Shown one piece after another: positions 26,916-36,583 of a stretch of 64,000 bases of DNA (positions within the stretch are counted from its first letter, which is position 1; every line of letters begins with the position of its first letter). Origin of the DNA: Peribacillus sp. ACCC06369 (GTDB lineage: Bacteria; Bacillota; Bacilli; Bacillales; DSM-1321); NCBI RefSeq assembly GCF_030348945.1, contig NZ_JAUCEN010000002.1:4650001-4714000 (forward strand), read 5' to 3'. Both the position numbers and the translations under genes were made by a program. The notes beneath the pieces were generated by a model. That model was not told where the DNA came from. It saw only the letters and a program-made list of their open reading frames with translations, and made no database searches.

Positions 26916-27740
26916 ATGCAGACACTATTATTCGTAACAGATTTAAACTATGAAGCAAAAGGAAGAAATTATTACGAGGAGGATTTATATCTAACTTCAA
27001 AACTTAGGGAAGATTTTCAATTGGTCATTTGTCATCCTGAAGATATTGAAACGTTTGAAAAGGATTTTGACCTAATTGTATTTCGAAATGCTGGTCCAGT
27101 AGCAAATTTTAAAGATAAGTATCAAGCATTCCGTAAAAGAGTGGCTACCAATCATTTGAAAACTTACAATTCATTTATAGGAAAGGCTGATATGAACGGA
27201 AAAGAATACTTAATAGAACTAACGAATGCTCAATTTCCTGTCATTCCAACTATCGATACGGTTCACTCCCTAGATAAACTGCCTAATGTAGACACGTATA
27301 TCGTAAAGCCGAAAGATGGAGCGGATTCTATCGGTTTGGAATTTGTTACGAAAGATGCATTGAATGGCAAAGTTAATTCTGAATTGAAAAATACATTGGT
27401 ACAACCATTTATCAATTTTGAATATGAAGTCTCATTTTACTTTATCGATACAGAATTTCAGTATGCCCTTTATGCTCCGGATAAAGAGAAAAGATGGGAA
27501 TTGAAAGAATATGCACCTACTGAAGAAGATCTAGCTTTTGCTCAACAATTTATTGAATGGAACAACCTTGATTGGGGGATTCAACGAGTTGATGCGTGCC
27601 GGAATGAACATGGTGAACTATTATTAGTTGAACTGGAAGATTTAAATCCCTATCTTTCTTTGTTGGAATTAACCGATGAAACACGCCAGAAATTCGTAGA
27701 AGCCCTGAAAAAATCAATCCAGAAAGCACTGGAAGCTTAG
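26916..27740 (+). CDS. Small ATP-grasp ligase under T-box control
   Basis: A 274-residue protein. The N-terminal 75 residues form a Rossmann-like preATP-grasp domain (LLFVTDLNYEAKGRNYY). Residues 95-270 carry ATP-grasp features: the first-strand lysine in YIVKPKDGADSIGLEFV, LVQPFINFEYEVSFY, and the metal-binding block LLLVELEDLNPYLSL. ATP-grasp enzymes of this size usually join an amino acid or small acid to an amine through an acyl phosphate. ATG 26916 follows GAGGTGCAGG. The amino-acid-responsive leader suggests an amino acid-related substrate (inference). Repeat array B follows directly. Confidence 0.85.
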   Translation: MQTLLFVTDLNYEAKGRNYYEEDLYLTSKLREDFQLVICHPEDIETFEKDFDLIVFRNAGPVANFKDKYQAFRKRVATNHLKTYNSFIGKADMNGKEYLIELTNAQFPVIPTIDTVHSLDKLPNVDTYIVKPKDGADSIGLEFVTKDALNGKVNSELKNTLVQPFINFEYEVSFYFIDTEFQYALYAPDKEKRWELKEYAPTEEDLAFAQQFIEWNNLDWGIQRVDACRNEHGELLLVELEDLNPYLSLLELTDETRQKFVEALKKSIQKALEA

Positions 27741-27742
27741 AA

Positions 27743-27914
27743 TGTCGAATGAAGTGTGTGTAGCTCGAATTACTGCGGGGACGGTCGAATAAAGCACGCG
27801 GTAGCTCGAATTACTGCGGGGACGGTCGAATAAAGTACGCGGTAGGTCGAATTACTGCGGGGACGGTCGAATAAAGTACGCGGTAGGTCGAATTACTGCG
27901 GGGACGGTCGAAAG
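27743..27914. repeat. Array B: nine TCGAA cores at alternating 20/21 bp
   Basis: Cores TCGAAT (last copy TCGAAA) start at about 27745, 27765, 27785, 27806, 27826, 27847, 27867, 27888 and 27908, giving spacings 20, 20, 21, 20, 21, 20, 21 and 20. Two spacers alternate strictly (TACTGCGGGGACGG and AAAGTACGCGGTAGG), so the true unit is 41 bp with about four copies. Most cores read GGTCGAAT, the complement of the array A core. It starts 2 bp after the ATP-grasp stop codon and ends 115 bp before the next co-oriented gene. Confidence 0.9.
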
Positions 27915-28028
27915 TAAGAAGACTGATCTCATTACTCCCCAATTAAATTGTCCAAACGATAATAATAATTTGGTCTAAACGAAGTACGCTAAAGCTAGCT
28001 TTATTTAATAAAATATGAGGTGGTTAAT

Positions 28029-28349
28029 TTGAAACAATATCATGATTATTATCAAAATCTATTAAAAAGACTTTGTAAAGCTGATAATATCTCTCCTCGA
28101 AAACCTAGGTTTGAAAATATTGAAGATCTAGTAATAATTCATGTTAAAAATCATTTGAAAGAAGGAGTAGATTTAGAATGTTTTAAGATTTTAAATCTTA
28201 TTTATCAAACAGTCGTACCTTTAGGTATAAAATTCAATCAACAGTTATATTTATATCCAAATGGAGATAGATTAGATAGAGTAGCGATAACCTTTAACAA
28301 AGATGATTATATACTTTTAAACAAAAAACTAGAAAATGGAGAGTTATGA
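28029..28349 (+). CDS. Hypothetical AT-rich small protein
   Basis: A 106-residue soluble protein (MKQYHDYYQNLLKRLCKADN, then HLKEGVDLECFKILNLIY, ending LLNKKLENGEL). The TTG start at 28029 is chosen because TGAGGTGG is six bases upstream. The coding sequence is distinctly more AT-rich than its neighbours, which suggests horizontal gain. I do not recognise the family. A probable terminator follows and array B lies upstream. Confidence 0.55.
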   Translation: MKQYHDYYQNLLKRLCKADNISPRKPRFENIEDLVIIHVKNHLKEGVDLECFKILNLIYQTVVPLGIKFNQQLYLYPNGDRLDRVAITFNKDDYILLNKKLENGEL

Positions 28350-28371
28350 ATAATTAATACATATTGGAGAT

Positions 28372-28400
28372 GGCCTCCCTCTATGGTGGGCTATTTTTTT
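28372..28400 (+). terminator. Probable terminator
   Basis: GCCTCCC pairs imperfectly with GGTGGGC, followed by T7. Confidence 0.55.
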
Positions 28401-28435
28401 AGGTTTTCCTCATTGTTTTAGGTATGTCGGCTTGA

Positions 28436-28535
28436 CCGGAAAGGGAGCGGATTTCTGAAATCACCTGCAACTTTCTTTAAATAAAAAAACTGCAGGCAAA
28501 CTCGCTTTTCTTCGAGTTTGTCTACAGTCTGAAAC
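28436..28535 (+). repeat. Partial composite dispersed repeat carrying the galE terminator
   Basis: It matches the minus strand of the element at 10518-10700: GGAAAGGGAGCGGATTTCTG, AAATCACCTGCA, then a linker and the hairpin ACTGCAGGCAAACTCG...CGAGTTTGTCTACAGT (28489-28528). On the minus strand the hairpin is followed by seven T, so the copy also serves as the intrinsic terminator of galE. The GC-rich left half of the element is missing here. Confidence 0.75.
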
Positions 28536-28558
28536 GACTATCGAGTCCCAAGGGACCT

Positions 28559-29530
28559 TTAATTCATTTGAGATTTATGCCATTTCCATGCACTTTCAAT
28601 AATCTCTTCCAAATCTATTGATGCCTTCCATCCAAGTTCTTCAAATATCTTATTAGCAGAAGCAACCAGACGGGCTGGATCACCAGGGCGTCGGTCTGCA
28701 TACTCTATGGTCGGTTTCACTCCTGTGACTTTTTCGCAAGTGTCGATTACATCCTTAACCGAAAATCCTTTTCCATTCCCAAGATTGTAGGTGGCCGTAT
28801 CCTTCTTCCCGGACAATAGGGCTTGAAGCGCGATTATATGAGCTTGAGCTAAATCCGTTACATGAATATAATCACGGATGCAAGTGCCATCTTCTGTGTC
28901 ATAGTCCGTACCAAACACGGAAATCTTATCACGTTGACCTAATAAATGCTGTAAAATAATGGGGATCAGGTGTGTTTCCGGATCATGGCTTTCACCGATT
29001 TCTGCCGATACATGTGCTCCAGCCGCATTAAAGTATCGCAAAACTACATAATGGAGTCCATATGCCTTTGCAAAGTCACCTAAGATTTGCTCTACCATCA
29101 ATTTCGAGCGGCCATATGGATTAATCGGATTAGTTGGCTGATCTTCATCAATCATATCTACATTTGGTATCCCGTATGTAGCTGCCGTTGATGAAAAAAT
29201 GAAATTCTTAACATCATGCTTGAGCATGGTATTCAATAATGTAAGAGTTGCACCAACATTATTCTCATAGTATTTATAAGGGTCTTGAACAGACTCACCA
29301 ACCAAGCTATTAGCAGCAAAGTGCATAACGGCTTTAATGGGATATTTAAGGAATATTTCATTCAAAACCGCTTTGTCCCCTAAATTCCCTTCAACCAAGA
29401 TGGCCTTCGAATCGACCAGCGAACGAAAACCGGTTGAGAGATTATCCAGAATGACAACCTCTTCTGTATTCACTAACTCTTTTACAAGATGACTTCCAAT
29501 ATATCCTGCACCGCCAACGACCAAAATCAT
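28559..29530 (-). CDS. galE: UDP-glucose 4-epimerase
   Basis: A 323-residue extended SDR enzyme. The NAD-binding motif is GGAGYIGSHLV (residues 6-16), the catalytic Ser-Tyr-Lys set is in SSTAATYG (about 113) and NPYGRSKLMVEQ (Tyr about 138), and GKGFSVKDVI and ADRRPGDPARLVA lie near the C-terminus. It interconverts UDP-glucose and UDP-galactose in the cytoplasm. Together with pgcA and gtaB on the same strand it supplies sugar nucleotides for envelope polymers, and probably for the large glycosyltransferase encoded just upstream. Confidence 0.95.
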   Translation of the reverse strand: MILVVGGAGYIGSHLVKELVNTEEVVILDNLSTGFRSLVDSKAILVEGNLGDKAVLNEIFLKYPIKAVMHFAANSLVGESVQDPYKYYENNVGATLTLLNTMLKHDVKNFIFSSTAATYGIPNVDMIDEDQPTNPINPYGRSKLMVEQILGDFAKAYGLHYVVLRYFNAAGAHVSAEIGESHDPETHLIPIILQHLLGQRDKISVFGTDYDTEDGTCIRDYIHVTDLAQAHIIALQALLSGKKDTATYNLGNGKGFSVKDVIDTCEKVTGVKPTIEYADRRPGDPARLVASANKIFEELGWKASIDLEEIIESAWKWHKSQMN

Positions 29531-29589
29531 ATAGAATTTCCCCTTTTACTTTAAGCTTTATTCGTAACCTATTTATGTCCTTAGAGTTT

Positions 29590-29624
29590 GAGGGGCTCTT
29601 TTTTATTATTGAAAAGAGCCCCTC
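29590..29624. terminator. Inverted repeat between galE and the teichoic acid gene
   Basis: A near-perfect stem GAGGGGCTCTTTT...AAAAGAGCCCCTC lies right after the large gene's stop. There is no clear T-run outside the stem on the minus strand, so termination may be partial. Confidence 0.45.
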
Positions 29625-29631
29625 CCTTATT

Positions 29632-32600
29632 TTATAAGCATTTTTTGAAGGTTTCCATGGCTAATCCATTATATTGGTTGTAATCAAACTTTTCTAGTTT
29701 AGGATTATCAGTACTAACCATAGTAGATAAGCCTTTTTCAAGTCCATTTATGCTATTTTCAACAAGTAAACCATATTTACCGTTTTCCAAAACGGTTCGG
29801 TTAGCAACTATATCAGTAGCCATGATTTTCATTCCTAAAGTCATTGCCTCCAATAATACCATAGGCTGTCCTTCATAATGTGATGAAAGAACGAAACAGT
29901 CACATTTTTCCATGAACGAAAATGGATTTTCAAGCTGGCCCAAAAGATGAATGGAATGATTTAATTCCAGCTCATCAATGATTGCCTGCAAATCTTCCTT
30001 TAATGGACCTTGTCCTAAAATATACAGCTTGCTATTACTGTATTTCTCATGAAAACCTGCGAATGCACGAATCAAATTATCCTGACCTTTTTCAGGAGAT
30101 AACCTTCCCATATTGACAAAATTGAAATCATTTTTATCAGGAAATGGAACGAATTGATTGTTTACTTCCAATCCATGCACTTTTTCTACGATCAACGCCT
30201 GTTCATCTATCCAACCTAGAGATATCCCGTCCAATGATATATGAGCATAAGTACCAAGTTGAGTAACCGCTTCTTTATCGAATTCCACAATCCGGCCATT
30301 AAAGGTTGGCCCATTTTCCACGACCATGGCATCTTGCAACCCATAAGGCTTATCCCAAATATTATAATCTCCCAAGTTAATTTCTGCGGTGCCGCGCACT
30401 TCCCGCTCTTTTAACAGTATTGGCTCTTCCATAATTTCGAATGCCCTTGTATTCAACCAGCCAATTCTCTTATTATCTATTTCGAAAAGGTAATAGCCGC
30501 CTTTTCTGGTTCTGTTATATTTTATGATCTTGACGATTTGCCCTTCAAAATCGATAGCCTTAGTTACTCTTTTAGCCTTGTAATTCGGATAAGCCTTCGT
30601 CCAGATTGTATGGTCTTCCGGTTCCGTTATTTTTCCATACTTCTGATTGCCTGTGTTTATTTCCTTCAACGTTCTATTATCGATCTTATCAATGAATTTT
30701 TTATTGTTTTTATAGTTTCTGGATATTATATACTTTCTTTTCACCATGATTTGAAGCTTGTCACCTAAGCTCGTGTTTTCATTGATCGTACAATGTTCAA
30801 GCATGGATAAAGCTGCATTATCTATCCAACCTATTACCTTGTTTTTCACAGATATCCTGCTATAAATCGAATGTTGGGTCTTTACTTCCCTATCAATTTT
30901 TACAATGATCCCTTTAAAATCTTGACTGCCAGAAACCTTGTACGTTCCTTCAACCTTATATGGCATGGACCAAATATAGTTCGATCGAGGCCTTACTAAC
31001 CTTGCAATTTTATCCAATTCCTTTTCGTAAATAATGCTGTCTGGCAACAACTCAACAGCGTCTTCACTAATCCAGCCAATTATTTGATTGTTATGACTGA
31101 ATTTGTAGAAAGTATTTTGATCTGCATGGCCTTTCCTCGAAATCATGATTTCAGCTTCTTCAAATCGTTCATCCAGAGGAAATTGAGTGGCATTTGAAAT
31201 TCCCGGAAGGGTATTCCAAACCTGATTATCCTTCACATTCCTTAATATCGCTCTTGCTTTGAAGTTTTCAGTGGTCAACGCATCTTCATCATTATCGCTG
31301 ACTTCAGAGTTATTTGACTCGAGTTGAAGGATTTTATCCGGGTTGATAGAATTCATTACGAAATCAAATTTATCAAAGTCTGCATACTCCAATAGGTTCT
31401 TTCGGTTTAATTCCATCGTTCCCTCAGAAACACTTACAAGTTTATCAAATCGATTATATACAGAAAAAATCCCTCTTAGATTAATACGGTGAGGTCTCTT
31501 TCCATTAATGATACGCTCACTATCAGACAGTAAATCATTATGCATATAACAAACTTTCTTTTTTGCATCTGCCGCTAGCAGATATTTAGCCCAATAATGG
31601 CTATAACCACTAAAATCGATAACAAAATCAAATTTAGTTTTACCGAATAAACGTGCATGCTCTCTAATATAGGCATTTTCCGGGTAAAGCTTTTTCCCTA
31701 AGAAACCTCTTTCCCCTCTGTTATGGATGAATTTATCTTTATAGACTTCCAAAAATTTATACACAGGTAAGCCAGGTTTAAAAAGAAAACGCACATTTTT
31801 ATTTACTTTGTCCATATTTTTCAAAACCTCGTATGAGTGAGGAGTGGCAGTGAAACAGCTGACATCATATTTCTCATAATCAATATTATTCATTAGGTTA
31901 AGAAAAGAGGATGTAATTCCGTTATCCCTCAATCCGCCAGGATAAATTAATATTTTTTCCTTTGAGGAATCCAGGCCAGTAATTGTGTTTAGTTCTTTCG
32001 CAGACTTATTGAAGAGATAGTTGACTATTCTCTCCGTTACATGTCCATCCTCATGGTTAGTGAATTTTTCCTGCATCTTTTTATATTTATCGGAATAACT
32101 CAATTTCACATTATTGATATCTTTAATTGCGATCGCCAATTCTTTCGAGTTAAAAAGCATCGGGCCTGGGAGTTCATCATTTTGGAGATACTGTCCCCTT
32201 TGTTCTGTATAAACGTCCGTATCCCATGTGTAAAATAGGATGGGCTTATTGGTAACAAGGAAATCAAAGAAAATGCTGGAATAATCCGTGATAAGCAAAT
32301 CAACAGCAGCAAGTAATTCATTCGTATCCACATAGTCAGGTATCAATCTATCCATGATTTCTGAATGCTTGGCAGCTTCTTTATATAGAAATGGATGCAC
32401 CTTGATGAATAAGTTATATTGTTCACCGATTTGACTTTGTAAATAATTAATATCGGCAATGATTTGAAGAAGGTCGTTATCCACTTTGGCAAGGTTCGTT
32501 CCCTTCCAAGTCGGAGCATATAAAATATTCTCCTTACCATCACTGATGTTCAAACCCAGGGTCCTTAGATATTCCTTATACTCCCCTGGATTCGTATTCA

Positions 32601-33234
32601 ACGTTAAATCGATCCTCGGATATCCTTCTTCTATAATTTCACCTTTATACAATCCGTTTAACTTATAGCTATCTGTAAATATCTTGGTAGTGTGGGAATT
32701 AGGGCTCAAAATGTAATCTGCACTCAAAAAGTTCCTTACAACGTTTTGAGAGACCGAAGGGTTACCGGGTATATCAAAGCCCATATTCTTAAGGGGCGTT
32801 CCATGCCAGGTATTCATGTAAATTTGATCGCTTTTAGGTATGAAGAAGGACTGGAATGTGGAGTTATTGATTAAATACTCACTTGTTGCCAACCACTTTA
32901 AATACTCCTTTGAATTACGTTGAACAAATTTCACATTCGGCATATCCTTATATTTCGATATTACACCTGAGAGGGCACTAAAATCCTGGATTGACCAAAT
33001 GTGCATGAAATCTTTAAAGTCTTGCTTTTCCAGCATATATTTAAACATCGCGTATGGACTGTCAGTCATACTGTTTCCATCACGACTCTCATATAAAATC
33101 GTGTTTTTTTGCACATTTAATTTCTCAAAATACTTCGCATATCTATTTACACGCTGATGGTTCTCCTTCAATAGAAAATTGGCAAGCGGCTGTTTAAGGA
33201 AATCGACTTTTCTTTTTATTACCTTCTTATTCAC
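29632..33234 (-). CDS. TagF-like glycerophosphotransferase fused to a GT4 glycosyltransferase with four GW-like modules inserted
   Basis: A 1200-residue cytoplasmic-face enzyme. Residues about 40-410 are a CDP-glycerol glycerophosphotransferase domain (TWHGTPLKNMGF at 142-153, LLITDYSSIFFDF at 313-325). Residues about 426-640 look like the N-terminal Rossmann half of a GT4 glycosyltransferase (YPGGLRDNGITSSFLN). Then come four modules of about 72 residues (658-732, 742-813, 865-936, 945-1017), each with an IW/VW start and an IGWI- or LGWI-type end, as in GW/SH3-like modules. The C-terminal GT4 half follows (1036-1195: MGRLSPEKGQDNLI and the E-x7-E motif EGQPMVLLE at 1121-1129). It probably polymerises and glycosylates a wall or lipoteichoic acid. 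The GTG start follows AAAGGGGAT. Confidence 0.85.
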   Translation of the reverse strand: MNKKVIKRKVDFLKQPLANFLLKENHQRVNRYAKYFEKLNVQKNTILYESRDGNSMTDSPYAMFKYMLEKQDFKDFMHIWSIQDFSALSGVISKYKDMPNVKFVQRNSKEYLKWLATSEYLINNSTFQSFFIPKSDQIYMNTWHGTPLKNMGFDIPGNPSVSQNVVRNFLSADYILSPNSHTTKIFTDSYKLNGLYKGEIIEEGYPRIDLTLNTNPGEYKEYLRTLGLNISDGKENILYAPTWKGTNLAKVDNDLLQIIADINYLQSQIGEQYNLFIKVHPFLYKEAAKHSEIMDRLIPDYVDTNELLAAVDLLITDYSSIFFDFLVTNKPILFYTWDTDVYTEQRGQYLQNDELPGPMLFNSKELAIAIKDINNVKLSYSDKYKKMQEKFTNHEDGHVTERIVNYLFNKSAKELNTITGLDSSKEKILIYPGGLRDNGITSSFLNLMNNIDYEKYDVSCFTATPHSYEVLKNMDKVNKNVRFLFKPGLPVYKFLEVYKDKFIHNRGERGFLGKKLYPENAYIREHARLFGKTKFDFVIDFSGYSHYWAKYLLAADAKKKVCYMHNDLLSDSERIINGKRPHRINLRGIFSVYNRFDKLVSVSEGTMELNRKNLLEYADFDKFDFVMNSINPDKILQLESNNSEVSDNDEDALTTENFKARAILRNVKDNQVWNTLPGISNATQFPLDERFEEAEIMISRKGHADQNTFYKFSHNNQIIGWISEDAVELLPDSIIYEKELDKIARLVRPRSNYIWSMPYKVEGTYKVSGSQDFKGIIVKIDREVKTQHSIYSRISVKNKVIGWIDNAALSMLEHCTINENTSLGDKLQIMVKRKYIISRNYKNNKKFIDKIDNRTLKEINTGNQKYGKITEPEDHTIWTKAYPNYKAKRVTKAIDFEGQIVKIIKYNRTRKGGYYLFEIDNKRIGWLNTRAFEIMEEPILLKEREVRGTAEINLGDYNIWDKPYGLQDAMVVENGPTFNGRIVEFDKEAVTQLGTYAHISLDGISLGWIDEQALIVEKVHGLEVNNQFVPFPDKNDFNFVNMGRLSPEKGQDNLIRAFAGFHEKYSNSKLYILGQGPLKEDLQAIIDELELNHSIHLLGQLENPFSFMEKCDCFVLSSHYEGQPMVLLEAMTLGMKIMATDIVANRTVLENGKYGLLVENSINGLEKGLSTMVSTDNPKLEKFDYNQYNGLAMETFKKCL

Positions 33235-33447
33235 TAATAGGCATCCCCTTTTAAGAATTTAGTATTCACCATTCAAAATCATGATTTCATTAACAAAAAA
33301 TAACAACTATGAATGATCAATAGTTGGAGATTTTTTTTAAACTCTATTAAACTTAAAACTTAATGACTACAACCATCATTTGCTGTGTAGATAATCTTTC
33401 TTTAAACTGAAAAAATCGATTTGGCGGTAATACAGTAAATCAATAAA
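33235..33447. other. Intergenic region
   Basis: 213 bp, AT-rich, containing the promoter side of the large teichoic acid gene. No further feature is recognised. Confidence 0.4.
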
Positions 33448-34338
33448 TCATTTTTTGTTCACTGCCTTGTGCCGTTCGAGGATTTTTTCCATTTCCTTTA
33501 TAATGTCATCTCTTAATTCAGGATGTTGCAGGGCAAATTCAATTGTCGTTTTCACAAAGCCATCGACAACTCCGACATCATAGCGTTTCCCTTCAAAATC
33601 GTATGCGAAAACTCTTTGGATTTCATTCAGTTTTTGGATGGCATCCGTTAACTGGATTTCACCGCCAGCTCCCGTTTCTTGCTTAGCTAAGAAATCGAAT
33701 ATTTCCGGAGTCAGTATGTATCTTCCCATAATGGCCAAATTGGATGGTGCCGTTCCTTGTTTGGGTTTTTCAACGAAACGATTCACTTCGTATCTTCTGC
33801 CTTCTTGGGTAAGCGGGTCAATGATGCCATATCTATGTGTCTCGTTCTCATTTACTGGCTGCACTCCAATGATGGACGAACCCGTCGCATCATATTCGTT
33901 GATTAATTGACTTAGAGAGGGTATTTCGCTTTGAACGATGTCATCGCCTAATAGTACGGCAAACGGCTCATCACCAATAAAGTTACGTGCACACCATACA
34001 GCATGTCCAAGACCTCTCGGTTCTTTTTGCCTAATGTAGTGGATATTAGCTAAATTGGATGGGTATTGTACTTTCTCCAATAAATCGAATTTCCCTTTTT
34101 CCCTCAAGTTATTCTCTAGCTCGTATGCATTATCAAAATGATCTTCTATCGCACGTTTATTCTTTCCTGTGACAATGATTATATCTTCAATTCCCGATTT
34201 CACGGCTTCTTCTATAATATATTGAATAGTTGGTTTATCCACTATTGGCAGCATCTCTTTTGGCATTGCCTTCGTAGCAGGTAAAAATCTAGTTCCCAAT
34301 CCCGCTGCAGGTATAATAGCCTTTTTAACTTTTTTCAT
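33448..34338 (-). CDS. gtaB: UTP-glucose-1-phosphate uridylyltransferase
   Basis: A 296-residue nucleotidyltransferase. The N-terminal signature [19 protein letters not shown] (residues about 10-28), [13 protein letters not shown], and the sugar-binding block [15 protein letters not shown] near 170 match GalU/GtaB. It makes UDP-glucose from UTP and glucose 1-phosphate. ATG 34338 is preferred over an upstream start because the site GGAGGAG lies just before it and homologues begin with [12 protein letters not shown]. It sits between pgcA, which makes its substrate, and the teichoic acid gene, which may use its product. Confidence 0.95.
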   Translation of the reverse strand: MKKVKKAIIPAAGLGTRFLPATKAMPKEMLPIVDKPTIQYIIEEAVKSGIEDIIIVTGKNKRAIEDHFDNAYELENNLREKGKFDLLEKVQYPSNLANIHYIRQKEPRGLGHAVWCARNFIGDEPFAVLLGDDIVQSEIPSLSQLINEYDATGSSIIGVQPVNENETHRYGIIDPLTQEGRRYEVNRFVEKPKQGTAPSNLAIMGRYILTPEIFDFLAKQETGAGGEIQLTDAIQKLNEIQRVFAYDFEGKRYDVGVVDGFVKTTIEFALQHPELRDDIIKEMEKILERHKAVNKK

Positions 34339-34496
34339 TCTTTTGTAACTCCTCCACATTAATATAAAACTAAAAAATTTACTTATTCACCCTTTTCATA
34401 GTAACATAGACTTGTTTTTTGTAAATATGTTATCATGAAACATTTGTAATCCCATATATAATTGCAACTTTTCCCCAAAACCATCTTCAGAAAATA

Positions 34497-34540
34497 TAAA
34501 GGCCTTTTCCCGATGAAAACAGGAAAAGGCCTTATTTTCT
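34497..34540 (-). terminator. Terminator after pgcA
   Basis: The perfect stem AAGGCCTTTTCC...GGAAAAGGCCTT, with T-rich sequence on the minus-strand side, lies just past the pgcA stop. Confidence 0.8.
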
Positions 34541-34575
34541 TCAATATATATGGCTGTCAGGTCCAAGGGTCTGAC

Positions 34576-36324
34576 TTATATAGCACTATTGATTATCCCA
34601 TTAATTTTTTCCATGAAAGCATTCATGACCTGCTTCAATTTCAGCTCGGCTGATTCCATCTTTTCACCTTGGACCCCGAAATAGAATTTGATTTTAGGTT
34701 CTGTGCCAGATGGACGTAAGCATACCCATGTACCATCCTCAAGGAAGTACTTAATTACATTTGATTTAGGTAAATCAATGACTTCTTCCTTATTGGTGCC
34801 CATGTTGAGCTTCACGCCACTTTGATAATCCTCTTGAATCGTTACAGCTTTTCCGGCTATATGCTTTGGAGGAGCATTGCGGAATTGATTCAATATCCCT
34901 TGAATCTGCCCAGCGCCTTCAATCCCCTTTAAAGTCAATGACTGAAGTCCCTCCAGGTAATATCCGTACTCTTCAAAGATATTAAGCAATCCTTCATATA
35001 GGTCCATGCCCTGTTTTTTATAGTAGGCACAAACTTCCACCGCAAGAATGGCCGCTTGGATCGCATCTTTATCACGGGCAAAATCCTTGATTAAATAACC
35101 ATAACTTTCTTCATATCCGAATAAGAAAGTATGCTTACCGCTTTCCTCATATTCGTTGATCTTTTCAGCGATGAATTTAAAACCCGTTAATACATCAACG
35201 GTCCCTAAACCATATTCCTTTGCGATTCTGCGGCCTATTTCAGAGGTTACTATCGTTTTTAAGACAACTCCATTTTCAGGTAAAGTGCCTTTAGATTTCT
35301 TTTCTTTCAAAAGATAATCCAATATTAGTGCACCTGTTTGATTACCTGTAAGCACCACATATTCGCCATCTTTATTTTTAACGGCGATACCGAGTCGATC
35401 TGCATCAGGATCTGTTGCGATCAAGAGGTCTGCCGATACCTCATTTCCTAATTCAATGGCCATTTCAAATGCTGCATGCTCTTCAGGGTTCGGGGATTTG
35501 ACTGTCGAAAAATTGGGATCAGGCAATTCCTGCTCTTTTACAACATGTACCTTGTCGTATCCCAGATCTTGTAAAGCCCTTCTAACCGACTTATTTGCCG
35601 TGCCATGAAGCGGTGTGAATACTACAGTCACATCAACTTCTTCACTTAGGTTTTTATTTTCGGGCACAGTAAGCAATTTATTATTATAAGCGGTATCGAT
35701 TTCCTCTCCGACCATCTTGATGAGGCCTTGCGCTTTCAATGTATCTTCATCTTTTACCGAAATGGCAAGTTCATTTTCAATCGCATTCACGAATTCAATC
35801 ACTTTATCAGCCGTTGCCGGAGGAAGCTGGGCACCATCTGGCCCGTACACTTTATAGCCATTATATTCAGGGGGATTATGACTTGCTGTGATAACGATCC
35901 CAGCATAAGCATTCAGTTCACGAACGGCAAAGGATAACTCCGGCGTTGGTCTTAACTCATCGAATAGATAAGCCTTGATACCTTCTGTAGCCAGTGTCTT
36001 GGCTGCTTCCAAGGCAAATTCAGGCGATTTGAAACGTGAATCGTAGGCAATCGCGACACCTCTGCGTTTTGCTTCATCACCCATCGATTGCAGATAATGG
36101 GCTAATCCCAATGTTGCTTTACGGACTGTATATAGATTCATCCGATTGGTACCTGCCCCAATTTCCCCTCGCATACCGCCTGTGCCGAATTCCAAGTTCT
36201 TATAAAACGCATCTTCAATATTTTTTTCATCATCTTGCATCTTGTTAAGTAATGATTTCATTTCCTCATCAAGGTTTTCGAAATTCACCCATGAGTGGTA
36301 AGAACATTTCCAATCCATCTTCAC
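34576..36324 (-). CDS. pgcA: Alpha-phosphoglucomutase
   Basis: A 582-residue phosphohexomutase of the PgcA type. The catalytic serine loop is [16 protein letters not shown] (about 141-156), the metal loop is [11 protein letters not shown] (about 303-313), the sugar loop [10 protein letters not shown] is near 405, and the phosphate-binding loop [12 protein letters not shown] is near 540. It interconverts glucose 6-phosphate and glucose 1-phosphate, feeding gtaB. The start is GTG 36324 or ATG 36318, both within reach of GAAGGAC. Confidence 0.95.
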   Translation of the reverse strand: MKMDWKCSYHSWVNFENLDEEMKSLLNKMQDDEKNIEDAFYKNLEFGTGGMRGEIGAGTNRMNLYTVRKATLGLAHYLQSMGDEAKRRGVAIAYDSRFKSPEFALEAAKTLATEGIKAYLFDELRPTPELSFAVRELNAYAGIVITASHNPPEYNGYKVYGPDGAQLPPATADKVIEFVNAIENELAISVKDEDTLKAQGLIKMVGEEIDTAYNNKLLTVPENKNLSEEVDVTVVFTPLHGTANKSVRRALQDLGYDKVHVVKEQELPDPNFSTVKSPNPEEHAAFEMAIELGNEVSADLLIATDPDADRLGIAVKNKDGEYVVLTGNQTGALILDYLLKEKKSKGTLPENGVVLKTIVTSEIGRRIAKEYGLGTVDVLTGFKFIAEKINEYEESGKHTFLFGYEESYGYLIKDFARDKDAIQAAILAVEVCAYYKKQGMDLYEGLLNIFEEYGYYLEGLQSLTLKGIEGAGQIQGILNQFRNAPPKHIAGKAVTIQEDYQSGVKLNMGTNKEEVIDLPKSNVIKYFLEDGTWVCLRPSGTEPKIKFYFGVQGEKMESAELKLKQVMNAFMEKINGIINSAI

Positions 36325-36525
36325 ATAGTCCTTCTTTCTTTCTAGTTTCCCTTGGAAAATCTAGATGTTTTCACTAAAAAATAACAATTACCGCTGAAAT
36401 AAAAAAAAGCCGTTCATACGACTTTCTTCGCTATATTATCAGCAATAAATAGACATCAGTCAATATTCTCAACATAAAAAATTTGTTGGAAGGCAAAAAT
36501 AGAGGATGGCGATGTTGCGATGATC

Positions 36526-36561
36526 ATGGACATCACCGCCTGTAAACAGGAGCGATGTCCA
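36526..36561. repeat. Hairpin upstream of the oxidoreductase stop
   Basis: The inverted repeat GGACATC...GATGTCC, extended by flanking ATCAT...ATGAT, has no T-run on either side. It may stabilise the 3' end of the oxidoreductase mRNA. Confidence 0.45.
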
Positions 36562-36583
36562 CGATGATGGATCACCTTACAAA

